39,864 nt of DNA. Origin: Snodgrassella sp. CFCC 13594 (lineage in GTDB: Bacteria > Pseudomonadota > Gammaproteobacteria > Burkholderiales > Neisseriaceae). Location: contig NZ_LQXR01000018.1 in assembly GCF_001590725.1 (NCBI RefSeq), positions 1-39,864 of the forward strand, in the 5' to 3' direction. Below the pieces are notes generated by a model. It ran no database searches. It was not told the DNA's origin and worked only from the letters and a program-made list of their open reading frames with translations. Position 1 is the first letter of the stretch, and each line of letters opens with the position of its first letter. This document shows, piece by piece, positions 7,685 to 16,533 of the stretch. The translations under genes and the position numbers were made by a program.

Positions 7685-10600
7685 ATGAATGCCAGCGAAG
7701 TATCTCAATCTCAGCGCAGAAAGAAAAATTTGAAAATCAGAAAATTAGCTTTAATGATTTCTGTATTGGGTGTTGCTGGCATGAGCTTACCCGTTGCTGT
7801 GCAGGGTAAGACGTCTGTGTTTGCGTATATCCCTCTTCACTTACAACAAACCACTACGGTTACCACTGCTGCGGGTGCAAAGCCCAACGTGATGCTGTTG
7901 ATTGATGATTCAGGGAGTATGGGTTCTAACGCAGGTAAAGTTACAGGATATGCATGTAGCAGGACGCGTGTCTGCTTGTCTGGAAGCGGCTGTACGACTA
8001 CTGCTGGCTGGGGTAGTTGGATGACTGATTATGTGATCCATTCTACTTCGCCCTCGAATACATCACTGCAGCAATGGCAAGGTTGCGGCGCAAATGCCAG
8101 TCATAATGTTACCCGCTTTGGCGCCACTAAAAATGTATTAAGTCAATTGGTTGGTCAGTATCGAGATAAAATATATTGGGGATTGCAGTCTTTATGGGGG
8201 GGGTATAGTGGCGCATACCCTTCAGGTAGTCCTAATTTAAGTGATTATTATGATACATCTACCGATTCTGCTAATGGCTTAAACGGTTATCAGACACTAT
8301 TGACCCACATTGGTATGTTAAACAGTCCTTACGTTACACCAACTACAGGACGTTATTATCAAGTAGTCAAAAATGTGGTGATCCCAAAGCAAAAATATAG
8401 ATGCCAAAAATCTTATGTAGTGCTGATGTCGGATGGGGATGCAAATGTGGCTGATTTTCGGGGACGTGGTTATGATGATTATTTTGGAGAAAACCTAAAT
8501 AAATATTCGGACGCATGGTGGTATAGCCTTGGGAGCCTCGGGCATTTCTCTCAATATTTGAATACTAATTCTTTTGGTGCGTTTATACCGGATTTAGGTA
8601 TGGGTCCTGGTAAGGATAAGGCGGGGAAGAATTGGAATGAGGTCAATCCCAAAACGGGGTTAGCATATCAGCAAACGGCCGAAACATTTACTGTGGGTTT
8701 TGGTGGCTCTCTGAGTTCTTCAGGTACCGCGTATTTGAAAAACGGGGCATCGAAACCTGAGTATTATTTTGCATCAGGTGATGCAAATGAGTTGCTGTCT
8801 GCTTTTTCTACTATTTTTGATAGCATCAGTTCAGATAACGCAGTTGGCGGCCAACAGGCATTCTCAGTAACCGCTCCGAGTGTGGATACATCATCATCAA
8901 CGGCCAGTAAATTGGCGGTAACTGCAACATTGGATACCAATACGTGGAGTAGCCAGCTGCGCATGTATGGTATGGGCAGTGGCGGCAGTATTGATACCTC
9001 ATCTTATAAAGTGCCTTCTTATGGCAATCGCCAGTTATTACTGAGTGATGGAAGTAGTGTGTATCGGTATGATTCTGTTTCGAATACTTGGAAAAACAAC
9101 AATTATTATAATGTGACGGACAACAGCACCAATAAATTAGAATGGAAAAATGGCTTGCTTGCTTGGTATAACCGCAAGGGGGCAAGTGATGCTGCTTTGA
9201 AAGCTGCTGGGTATGTTTTGGATTATCGCGCTCGTGATGCTGATTCACGTGACATGGGGGATGTTGTTGATAACCCTATCCTGAGTATCGGTAATCAAGT
9301 CAATGGGCGTTCGGAATTCCTGATTACCTCAGCCAATGACGGGATGGTTTATGTATTTCGCTCTAATAATGATGCTGATCATCCCTATGATTTGAAATAC
9401 AATTATATGCCTATGGCAATGCAGCGGCAGAGCAATGATAATAGTGATACAGTAGCAAAATATTATCCGGATTTGCTTTCCAATAGTTATGGTAAAGACG
9501 AAGATCACCCACATCAATATTTATTGAATGGGGGTATGGTGGTTCGCCAAACTGATGCCAGTAAGCCGCAGCAAATTTTCTTGGCGTCCAATATGGGGCA
9601 AGCTGGTCGAGGTGCTTTAGCGCTCAATGTTGGTGGTAAAGACCGGGTTAGTGGGAATGATGTGGCGGCAAGTAATATGGGCAGTTCGGGGTGGTCAAGT
9701 GAGGTGCCTTTGTTTGAGACGGCCAAAGGATCGGATAATAAATTTGGTTTTACTGTGGGCTCCCCAGCCATTGATCGAGTGCGGGTGAATACTGCAGATG
9801 GAGCTTCATCCAGCGATTTAACTCAAAATATTCGTCAAGCCGTGTTTGTTGCCAATGGGTATAACTACTCCAATAGTTATGCCACGGATACTGGTGCTGT
9901 ATCGTCTGCAGAAACTGCGCTCTATGTTTATGACGCTTTGGGTGTTGATGTTGGCACTGCTAAAAATACGAAAGAAGGCGCTGCTCCTGGTACTTTGATT
10001 CACAAATTTACTGTACCGGGTGGTGTTGGTGGTTTGTCCAGTCCGACTTTGGTGCAAAATAACTTCACTGGTGTTGTGGAAACAGCTTATGCTGGTGATT
10101 ATGGTGGCAATCTATATCGGTTTAATTTGAGTGACCCTAATCCAGCTAATTGGACGGTAACGAAAATTTTCTCTGGAGTAAGTTCGCAGCCGATTACATC
10201 TGCGCCAGCTGTGTCTCGTATTAATGATAAAAAATATGTGGTGATTTTTGGCACAGGTAGTGATATTTACCAGTCTGACTTGACCAATACCAATCAATAG
10301 TCGGTATATGGTATCTATGACGATTTAACCAAAACTGGATCTGATGCACTAGTATCTAAGGGTAATTTGTTGCAGCAGACGATTTCAACATCTGGCTCTT
10401 ATCGGTATTTGAGCAACAACACACTTTCAGCAACAGACCGAGGTTGGTATTTTAATCTGGAAAATAATGGCGAACGGGTTGTGGTGAAACCATCAATGTT
10501 ATTGAAGACTGCGGCTTTAACTACTCGAACGTATCAAACCAGTGAAACCAATACTGGAAATGAGAATAAAAATGACCCTTGTGCATCTTCATCCGTGACC

Positions 10601-10990
10601 GTGAAGACCAGTGCATACAGTTGGTGGATGCAATTTAATGCACTAACGGGCGGTGCTTTAACCAAGGGCAGTACCTATATCAACTTTGGGAATGTGAGCA
10701 GCGAAGGAAATTACGCCAATGGCCTCAAAATGTCTGGGCTAAGTAATTTCACTTTTGTAGATGGCAGCCGAAATGGTTTATCGGTGTCGCGTGATGGCGA
10801 TTCTGGTGAATCAGGTACAGAGCCTGAATTGAAGCATTTACCTCAAAATAACAGTTGCTTTGCGAGCAGTAATAATTCTGTAACTTATGTTGATGCCAGT
10901 ACAGGGGCGGGGAGTTATGCTGTAGGCGGGTCCTCTTGTAATATCACGGTTCAACGTATATCTTGGCGTGAGATTTTCGCAACTTATTGA
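7685..10990 (+). pseudogene. pilC: PilC/PilY1-type pilus tip adhesin, interrupted by an in-frame TAG
   Basis: PilC/PilY1 proteins sit at the type IV pilus tip and control adhesion and retraction. Residues 1-41 form a long basic signal peptide. A vWA-like domain follows with a MIDAS-type DDSGSMG (residues 74-80). The C-terminal half is the PilY1 beta-propeller (SANDGMVYVFR, FGTGSD), and the last residues RISWREIF are typical of PilC. The frame is open for 871 codons to TAG at 10298-10300, then continues without any shift for 229 more codons (SVYGIYDDL onwards) to TGA at 10988-10990. The residues either side of the TAG join as in intact family members, so CAG to TAG is the simplest explanation. 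The N-terminal 871 aa could still be made, without the end of the propeller. GGAG lies about 10 nt before the ATG. Confidence 0.9.
8196..8203 (+). repeat. G8 homopolymer inside pilC
   Basis: Eight consecutive G encode part of Trp171-Gly172-Gly173. The tract is in frame here. Loss or gain of one G would shift the frame within the vWA-like domain. Poly-G slippage in pilC is known in Neisseria, there near the signal peptide. Confidence 0.7.
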
Positions 10991-11022
10991 TCAATACTCA
11001 GCCTTAAAAATAGGGTGATTTG

Positions 11023-11060
11023 AACCGATGTATCCGTTTTAGGATACATCGGTTTTATTA
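11023..11060 (+). terminator. Terminator of pilC
   Basis: AACCGATGTATCC pairs perfectly with GGATACATCGGTT (13 bp, 6-nt loop), followed by TTTATT. It begins 33 nt past the second stop codon, which supports the two pilC segments being one transcription unit. Confidence 0.9.
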
Positions 11061-11618
11061 ATGGTTGCCTGAATGGCTTGATGATATTGCTTAGTAATGA
11101 TTATGAATATTGTCATGCATTCGCATCTATGTGAGATTTGTTCGATATAACGATTTTTTTGCTTTTAGTGAATATTTATGCATAAAGCATATCAATGCTT
11201 CAATTTGTCCTTGTTGAATTAAATGTCATGATCATCCAGGAATGAAGCTTAGTGGGTGATTGTTGCGATCGTTTGTTTTAGAGGTTGCATGTTTTGGGTT
11301 GGCTAGATAAGGGCTTGTGCGTATTGAATTTATTGATGCATAAAAAGCTAAATTCGGCCCAGTGATAAACAACGTTTTACGTGGTTTATTGGTGGTTAAG
11401 ATGTTGGTTATGCTGAGTATCCAGACATTAAGAGGGTGTACCACATCATTAGGTATCACAAAAAGAGAAGGGTTTGCTGACAAGAATGGGATTAATGCCT
11501 GATATTTAAGGCGCATTAGAATAAATTGCCTTGATTAAGTGGGTGAATTTACGTGTTATGGAAATACCGATTTGAATTGATTAAATGATGAATAGGGGGC
11601 AATCAATAGACATGCGCC
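11061..11618. other. Gene-free, AT-rich interval
   Basis: No convincing gene. A 94-codon open frame on the minus strand (11232-11516) has no ribosome site and no recognisable domain. GGTTGCCTGAA near 11063 is a degenerate DUS. A 12-bp word TTTAAGGCGCAT (11505-11516) is repeated inverted at 11612-11623 across the pilin stop codon. Confidence 0.6.
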
Positions 11619-12026
11619 TTAAAATGCTTCACATTTATCAGCACCGCTACAAATCAACATGTTACCGGTGCTTTCATAGACTAAATACCGATCTTCACCA
11701 GAGCTGGTTTTGGGTTTAGCCGTCAGGTTGTAGCTATCTGCATTTAATGTTCCATCAACTATTTCAATTGAAAAGAAATTTTTACTTTTATCTGACACCA
11801 AATCTGCATTTTTAAAGCCGCTGAATGTATGATTTTGACTGTAATAGCGTTCTAGATGCTGGGCACTCAGTAACAAATCAGAGCGTGCTTGCTCCAAATG
11901 AGTCATGCGTACAAAACTTTGATAACTGGGGTATGCAATGATGGTCAGAATAGCGATGATGGTGATGACAATCATGAGTTCAATGAGTGTAAAACCGTGG
12001 TAGCGCTTCTTTGTTTGCATAATCAA
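11619..12026 (-). CDS. Type IV minor pilin (PilE/PilX-like)
   Basis: A 135-aa prepilin-like protein. A short basic leader ends in Gly11, followed by a class III N-terminus [20 protein letters not shown] with Glu at +5, the substrate of prepilin peptidase PilD. The next helix (QARSDLLLSAQHLERYYSQN) has the wording of the PilE/ComP-like minor pilin group. Two cysteines near the end (ICSGADKC) could form a small C-terminal loop. Neisseria ComP, the DUS receptor, has four cysteines, so this is probably not ComP, although that cannot be excluded. It is convergent with pilC and sits behind a sigma54-type promoter. A second in-frame ATG at 12020 is possible as start. Confidence 0.85.
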   Translation of the reverse strand: MIMQTKKRYHGFTLIELMIVITIIAILTIIAYPSYQSFVRMTHLEQARSDLLLSAQHLERYYSQNHTFSGFKNADLVSDKSKNFFSIEIVDGTLNADSYNLTAKPKTSSGEDRYLVYESTGNMLICSGADKCEAF

Positions 12027-12125
12027 TTTTTCTCAGTAATCATTGGATAGATGGTTTTGTGTATGCGGGATGAAACCACCGATTCGTTGATTTATCTGCT
12101 GCATAGGTTTAATCATCAATTAACA

Positions 12126-12141
12126 AGCAAATTCAATGCCA
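12126..12141 (-). promoter_or_regulatory. Candidate sigma54 (-24/-12) promoter of the minor pilin
   Basis: On the minus strand TGGCATTGAATTTGCT has GG and GC separated by exactly 10 nt and agrees with TGGCAC-N5-TTGCW at most positions. It lies about 100 nt before the minor pilin ATG. A TTGACA just upstream has no well-placed -10 box. Two other pilin genes in the window have the same type of element. Confidence 0.6.
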
Positions 12142-12227
12142 TTATTAAGTAAAGCTTGAGTGCATATGTCAAGTATGCATTTCACGCTATAAATAGGTTA
12201 TGGATTTAGTTTGCCATTAATGGATAT

Positions 12228-12542
12228 TTAGCGGATGGCTATATTGGGTTGTACCAAAACATAAGGCGCCACAACCACGGCCCACATTGATTGATTGGTG
12301 TTGTAAAACAATTTGGCTTGCTCATCAGTGACCTTGCCCAATTTACCTTCAGCGATTAATAGCGAAATGGTGGCCGTGTGGTCATCAGCGATGAGTTGGG
12401 CAATATTAATCAAGTCTAAATCTGGTGCCACATACAGGCAGGCGCCTAGTGCAAACGGTTTTTGCAGTTCATGCCAAAAAATACGGGCAGTTTCGAGATT
12501 GAGTTTGTCATTGACATCAAGACTAGGTCGGGAATTGGTCAT
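12228..12542 (-). CDS. DUF2288 family protein
   Basis: A small soluble protein of 104 aa. The wording LNLETARIFWHELQKPFALG, ... VAPDLDLINIAQLIADD, GKVTDEQA and WAVVVAPYVLVQ matches the DUF2288 family, whose function is unknown. The ATG at 12542 is chosen because the longer frame starts at a TTG inside the loop of the metQ terminator. No clear ribosome site is seen. It follows metQ on the same strand across that terminator, so it may be transcribed by read-through or from an unseen promoter. Confidence 0.8.
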   Translation of the reverse strand: MTNSRPSLDVNDKLNLETARIFWHELQKPFALGACLYVAPDLDLINIAQLIADDHTATISLLIAEGKLGKVTDEQAKLFYNTNQSMWAVVVAPYVLVQPNIAIR

Positions 12543-12565
12543 GGTAGTGGATGTGTTGGTGTAAA

Positions 12566-12594
12566 AACGGCTTTCAGGCAACCTGAAAGCCGTT
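12566..12594 (-). terminator. Terminator of metNIQ
   Basis: A perfect 13-bp stem (AACGGCTTTCAGG with CCTGAAAGCCGTT, 3-nt loop) followed on the minus strand by TTT, 21 nt past the metQ stop. It contains GGTTGCCTGAA, a DUS with mismatches. Confidence 0.85.
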
Positions 12595-12614
12595 GATGAT
12601 AACTCATCTAAGCG

Positions 12615-13502
12615 TTATTTGCTGGCAGCGGATGCTGCACCTGGCTGTTCTCCCCAAGCTGCTGGGTATTTGTAGCCTGCAAAGCGTTTGTGTGCATAGG
12701 CTTTGAATTCATCTGAGTTATAGGCCTCAGTGATGTCTTTGACCCACTGGGTATCTTTGTCGGCGGTGCGAATAGCAGACCAGTTGACATAAGCAAAGCT
12801 AGGTTCTTGGAACAAGGCATCGGTCAGCTTCATGCCTGAGCTGGTGGCATAGTTACCATTTACCACCGCGAAATCCACATCGGCACGTGCGCGTGGCAGC
12901 TGTGCTGCTTCCAATTCAACCAACTTGATGTTTTTGAGATTTTCGCCAATGTCGTTTTTGGATGCAGTTAAAGGATCTACATTGGCCTTGAGCTTAATCC
13001 AGCCTAATTGATCAAGCATAACCAGCGCGCGCGCGAAATTGGAGGGATCATTAGGTACCGCTACGGTACTGCCATCTTTAACTTCGTTTAATGCCGTTAA
13101 TTTGCCAGAATAAAGACCCAAAGGGGCTGTAGGTACTTGGAAAGCAGGCATAATGTCGAGGTTATGCTCTTTCTTGAATTCATCCAAATAAGGCTTGTGT
13201 TGGAAAATATTGATGTCAATTTCTTTATTAGCCAAAGCCAAATTGGGGCGAACATAATCAGTGAATTCCACTAGCTTGACGCTGTAGCCTTTCTTTTCCA
13301 AGATGGGCTTAATCTGGTCTTTAACCATGTCGCCAAAATCACCTACCGTGGTACCAAAAACAATTTCTTTTTTGGCATTGTTATTTGGGCTACTTGATGC
13401 GGCAGAAGCATCAGATGCAGCTTTCTGCTGCCCGCCACTGCAGGCAGCCATTGCCACCGTCAATAGACCCACAGAAACCGTTTTGAACCATGTTGCTTGC
13501 AT
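12615..13502 (-). CDS. metQ: Methionine ABC transporter substrate-binding lipoprotein MetQ
   Basis: A 295-aa NlpA-family binding protein that delivers methionine to the MetNI importer. A signal peptide ends in the lipobox VAMAAC with the lipid-carrying Cys at about residue 21, followed by a Ser/Ala-rich linker. The mature domain has the family blocks EIVFGTTVGDFGDMV, EFTDYVRPNLALANKEIDINIFQHKPYL and VAVPNDPSNFARAL. The ATG at 13502 is preferred over 13520 because AGGAG lies 8 nt before it. It is the last gene of metN-metI-metQ, 39 nt after metI. The Neisseria orthologue is a surface-exposed lipoprotein; exposure here is inference. Confidence 0.96.
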   Translation of the reverse strand: MQATWFKTVSVGLLTVAMAACSGGQQKAASDASAASSSPNNNAKKEIVFGTTVGDFGDMVKDQIKPILEKKGYSVKLVEFTDYVRPNLALANKEIDINIFQHKPYLDEFKKEHNLDIMPAFQVPTAPLGLYSGKLTALNEVKDGSTVAVPNDPSNFARALVMLDQLGWIKLKANVDPLTASKNDIGENLKNIKLVELEAAQLPRARADVDFAVVNGNYATSSGMKLTDALFQEPSFAYVNWSAIRTADKDTQWVKDITEAYNSDEFKAYAHKRFAGYKYPAAWGEQPGAASAASK

Positions 13503-13541
13503 TGTTATTCTCCTAGACAAAGAGGGTAAAAATATAATAAA

Positions 13542-14228
13542 TCAACGTTTATCCAAGTGACGAGCAAGGGCATTGCCCAGACCTTGCATGATGATGACCA
13601 AAATCACCAAGATGGCCACGATAAACACAATAACTTCAGTTTGATAACGGTAATAACCGTAGCGGATGGCCAAATCACCCAATCCGCCACCACCAATCAT
13701 CCCTGCCGCTGCGCTGTAAGAGAGCAGACCAATCGCCAAAACAGTGATACTGGATACCATGCCTGCACGGGCCTCATTCAATAATACTTTGGTGATGATG
13801 GTGCTTGGTTTGGCGCCCATGCTGGTGGCTGCTTCAATGATGCCACGTGGCACCTCGCGCAGATTTTGTTCTACCAGCCGGGCAAAATAAAATGTGCCGG
13901 ATACCGTTAGAATCAATGAAGTTGCCAAGGGTCCGATGGTGGTGCCCACAATGGCCCTAGTGACAGGGATCATGGCAATCATCAAAATGACAAAAGGGAA
14001 TGCGCGCATTAAGTTCACCACATGCTCAGCAAGGCGATTGAGTGCGCGGTTATACAATAATTGCGGATTGGCGGTGACATACAAGCAAACCCCCAGGATG
14101 GTGCCCAAAACGGTTGCCAAAATAGTGGATAAACCGACCATTAGAAATGTTTCCCACAAGGCTTGTAGGATTTCGCTTTTCATGGCAACAATATTGCCCA
14201 CGGCTTGTGCAAAAGACACATCGGCCAT
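13542..14228 (-). CDS. metI: Methionine ABC transporter permease MetI
   Basis: A 228-aa inner-membrane permease with about five membrane segments. The EAA-type coupling loop is seen in IIEAATSMGAKPSTIITKVLLNEARAG and contacts MetN. AGGAGG precedes the ATG by 8 nt and overlaps the end of metN; the stop of metN and this start are only 3 nt apart, so translation is probably coupled. Confidence 0.97.
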   Translation of the reverse strand: MADVSFAQAVGNIVAMKSEILQALWETFLMVGLSTILATVLGTILGVCLYVTANPQLLYNRALNRLAEHVVNLMRAFPFVILMIAMIPVTRAIVGTTIGPLATSLILTVSGTFYFARLVEQNLREVPRGIIEAATSMGAKPSTIITKVLLNEARAGMVSSITVLAIGLLSYSAAAGMIGGGGLGDLAIRYGYYRYQTEVIVFIVAILVILVIIMQGLGNALARHLDKR

Positions 14229-14231
14229 CTC

Positions 14232-14969
14232 TTAATCCTCCTGCACCAGCTCTTGCCCAATGGCAGAATGTGCATGTATCTGATTGTTTTTGATGTCGAT
14301 GACTTCCAGTAATCGACCTTGGTGCAATAAGGCGGCTCGATCACACAAACGGCGAATGACGCTCATTTCATGGGTAACAATCACAATGGTGACGTTGAAA
14401 CGCTGATTGATGTCCAGTAAGCATTCCAATACACTGCGGGTAGTTGCCGGATCCAATGCACTGGTGGGTTCATCTGCCAGAATGACCTTGGGGCTAGATG
14501 CCAGTGCCCGAGCAATGCCTACGCGTTGTTTTTGCCCACCAGACAGTTGTGCTGGATAATGACGGGCTCGATCAGTAAGCCCCACGATGTCCAAACATTC
14601 GGTGACACGCCGATCAATGTCTGCTTGCCGCCAACCGGCTACTTCCAATGGAAACGCAATATTGGCCGCAACCGTGCGGTTGGCCAGTAAATTGAATTGT
14701 TGAAATACCATGCCAATGTGCTGGCGCGCATTGCGCAAATCGGTCGCATTGAGCTGGGTTAGCTCTTGATCACCCACATGGACTGTGCCGCTATCGGGCC
14801 GTTCCAGTAAATTAATGAGACGCAATAAAGTGGATTTTCCGGCGCCAGAGTAACCCATCAAACCAAAGATTTCTCCTTCAGCGATGCTGAGACTTAATGG
14901 CTCAATGGCGCTAAACCAAGATTTATCGCGACCTTGATAGCGTTTGGAAACTTCATTCAAAACAATCAT
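14232..14969 (-). CDS. metN: Methionine ABC transporter ATPase MetN, short form
   Basis: A 245-aa ATPase that powers methionine uptake. Walker A is GYSGAGKST, the Q-loop lies in GMVFQQFNLL, the signature is LSGGQKQRVGIARAL, Walker B is VILADEPTSALD and the switch His is in IVTHEM. The protein ends about 100 residues before the C-terminal NIL/C2 domain of E. coli MetN (343 aa), which binds methionine and causes trans-inhibition. The start MIVLNEVSKRY at 14969 is preferred to an ATG at 15035 because the longer frame reads through the leader terminator; AGG lies 10 nt upstream. It is the first gene of metNIQ. Confidence 0.96.
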   Translation of the reverse strand: MIVLNEVSKRYQGRDKSWFSAIEPLSLSIAEGEIFGLMGYSGAGKSTLLRLINLLERPDSGTVHVGDQELTQLNATDLRNARQHIGMVFQQFNLLANRTVAANIAFPLEVAGWRQADIDRRVTECLDIVGLTDRARHYPAQLSGGQKQRVGIARALASSPKVILADEPTSALDPATTRSVLECLLDINQRFNVTIVIVTHEMSVIRRLCDRAALLHQGRLLEVIDIKNNQIHAHSAIGQELVQED

Positions 14970-14985
14970 GTGGATACCTAGGAAC

Positions 14986-15090
14986 AAAAAAACCCATTGC
15001 TTGACACAATGGGCGGTAAAACAGAATGGATACAATCCATGACCGCTTTAGCTGTTTTAGCGCCCGCAAGCTGCATCAAATCGGCGTTGT
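14986..15090 (-). promoter_or_regulatory. SAM-II-like riboswitch with terminator upstream of metNIQ
   Basis: On the minus strand the leader has a core that reads like SAM-II: CGCC (15083-15086), loop GATTTGA, TGCAGCTTGC, GGCG closing P1, an A-rich linker TAAAAC and AGCTAAAGCGG (ending 15043). The expected pseudoknot can be drawn: AGCT in the P1 loop with AGCT in the 3' strand, then TGC with GCG across an AAA insert. A hairpin ATGGAT-TGT-ATCCAT follows, flanked by GCGGT and ACCGC, which can pair instead of the pseudoknot. Last comes an intrinsic terminator CCCATTG / CAATGGG plus seven T (14986-15013). The order promoter, aptamer, terminator, metN suggests transcription shut-off when SAM is high. 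Whether GCGGT/ACCGC is the antiterminator is inference. Confidence 0.75.
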
Positions 15091-15110
15091 TACATCAATA
15101 CTGAAATCAA

Positions 15111-15139
15111 ATTACACCTTAAATCGGTACGCAGGTCAA
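15111..15139 (-). promoter_or_regulatory. metNIQ promoter
   Basis: On the minus strand TTGACC (15134-15139), a 17-nt spacer and TGTAAT (15111-15116). Transcription would start near 15104, just before the aptamer. Confidence 0.7.
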
Positions 15140-15143
15140 GACA

Positions 15144-15155
15144 AGGCTGCCTGAA
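15144..15155 (+). repeat. DUS upstream of metNIQ
   Basis: AGGCTGCCTGAA directly upstream of the -35 box of the metNIQ promoter. Confidence 0.85.
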
Positions 15156-15209
15156 TCTTTAGACGGCTTATTTATAAACATATGCAATACAGTGATGATG
15201 TGAAACACG

Positions 15210-15830
15210 TTAATGTACATAGGCGTAAACACAAATGAACTGGGCTATACTGCCTATGAGTACAAAAATATGCCAAATACCATGGCCGTGGGGTATCTTT
15301 TCATCATTCACAAACCAGTAAATACCAATACTGTAGGCGACGCCGCCCAATGCTAACCAAAATAAGCCGGGTAGAGACATGCGTTGCATCAAAGGATAGA
15401 TGGCAATCAGTACCAACCAACCCATGACCACATATAAAATCATCGATAATATACGGGTCTTGCGGCCTAGCGTTAATTCCTGAGCAATGCCAAACAAGGC
15501 TAAGCCCCAAGACACACCAAACAGTGACCATCCCCATCCACCATTAAGCGTGGTGAGTGTAAATGGGGTATAGCTGCCAGCAATCAAAATATAGATCGCG
15601 CAATGATCAAACTTTTGCAGCACGCCTTTGGCATGTGTGGAACGGACACTGTGATACAAGGTGGAAATCACATACAAGAAAATCAGGCTGGCGCCATAAA
15701 TAGCACTACTGACAATGCGATACGGGTTGCCACTGTGAGCGGATTGGATGAGTAATAATACCGTGCCAACAATGGCCAGTATGGCGCCAATTAAATGTGA
15801 ATAAGCGTTAAAGCGTTCACCGCGATACAT
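15210..15830 (-). CDS. Hemolysin III / TrhA-type seven-helix membrane protein (PAQR family)
   Basis: About 206 aa with seven predicted membrane helices. PAQR-family signatures are present: NAYSHLIGA in helix 1, ISTLYHSVRS, FDHCAIYILIAGSYTPFTL and HGHGIWHIFVLIGS in the last helix. The Ser, His and Asp residues are the likely metal-binding set of this superfamily. The family name hemolysin III is historical; homologues such as YqfA/TrhA are linked to membrane-lipid homeostasis rather than lysis. The start MYRGERFNAY is preferred; an ATG four codons upstream (15842) is possible. No operon partner is evident. Confidence 0.9.
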   Translation of the reverse strand: MYRGERFNAYSHLIGAILAIVGTVLLLIQSAHSGNPYRIVSSAIYGASLIFLYVISTLYHSVRSTHAKGVLQKFDHCAIYILIAGSYTPFTLTTLNGGWGWSLFGVSWGLALFGIAQELTLGRKTRILSMILYVVMGWLVLIAIYPLMQRMSLPGLFWLALGGVAYSIGIYWFVNDEKIPHGHGIWHIFVLIGSIAQFICVYAYVH

Positions 15831-15842
15831 GATTGAAACCAT

Positions 15843-16473
15843 CGTAAAAATAAATAATAAGAGTGTTATGTTTTCATATTTATGAAGTATAGAGCAACTG
15901 TTTTAATCGTATTTAACCCGCTGGCTCTGGGCGATATCTTGTGTTTTTCGCTCGATGTTGCCTGAAAGATATCCGATGTCAGGTCTTTAAATACAGATAT
16001 AGATTGGCGTGAAAGATCAATTAGGGTGCAAAATTGGTTTACAGTGATGGCCTGAGCAAGTCACTTTAAAATGCAATTTTTAAATTAGGATGATTGGTTC
16101 CCCAATTCCCGTTTTACATAGTGACCATGAGGCTAGCTGATCGTACTCAATCAAGCAGCTTGATGGGGCTTGTCTGCGCTGGCAATAATGGTCATAACAA
16201 AACAATATGTAACCATCCATCTGCAAAATATTAGGTGGCCTTGATCATCAAAGGCAAGCATTGGCAGAAAGAAGATAGGTCAGGTCGAAATGGATGGGCT
16301 GCCTGAATGCGCTTGGGCGGGACGGCCTAAATCAAATATAGTTAGGGATCATGCGTTTCATTTCGTGGCGGGTGAGCCTGTAAATAATTATTTGGTTCAG
16401 CTATCGAGCGCTAAAACAACGCAACTTAAATGAAAGAATTGAGTAATACTGAAAGTTTGTAACGTGCTCTATT
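15843..16473. other. Gene-free interval before the integron-type cassette
   Basis: No convincing gene on either strand. It contains a near-DUS GGGCTGCCTGAA (16296-16307) and TTGCCTGAAA near 15959. Short open frames lack ribosome sites. No integrase gene is present here. Confidence 0.6.
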
Positions 16474-16533
16474 TTCTAATTTTATGCTCAAGCGCACAGG
16501 CTTCTGGCCAGTCACTTATTTTATACGTTAGGC
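16474..16533 (+). other. Degenerate attC-like site, upstream end of cassette
   Basis: A 60-bp element ending in the integron core GTTAGGC (16527-16533, fits GTTRRRY), 8 nt before the cassette ATG. Its left end TTCTAAT is a decayed RYYYAAC. Internal CTCAAGC and CACTTA occupy the places of the L'' and L' boxes. Spacing and order match a short attC site, but the left core is mutated, so attI ancestry is also possible. Confidence 0.55.

Noticed and set aside
11232..11516. 94-codon open frame on the minus strand
   Set aside because: No ribosome site, no recognisable domain and irregular composition; its first codon is inside the 12-bp inverted repeat next to the pilin gene.
11505..11623. 12-bp inverted repeats 95 bp apart, possible MITE
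   Set aside because: No target-site duplication, no pairing beyond 12 bp, and the right arm is part of the pilin stop region. Chance is likely in AT-rich DNA.
11619..12026. Minor pilin as the DUS receptor ComP
   Set aside because: It has two Cys instead of the four of Neisseria ComP and lacks its electropositive insert; PilE/PilX-like is a better description.
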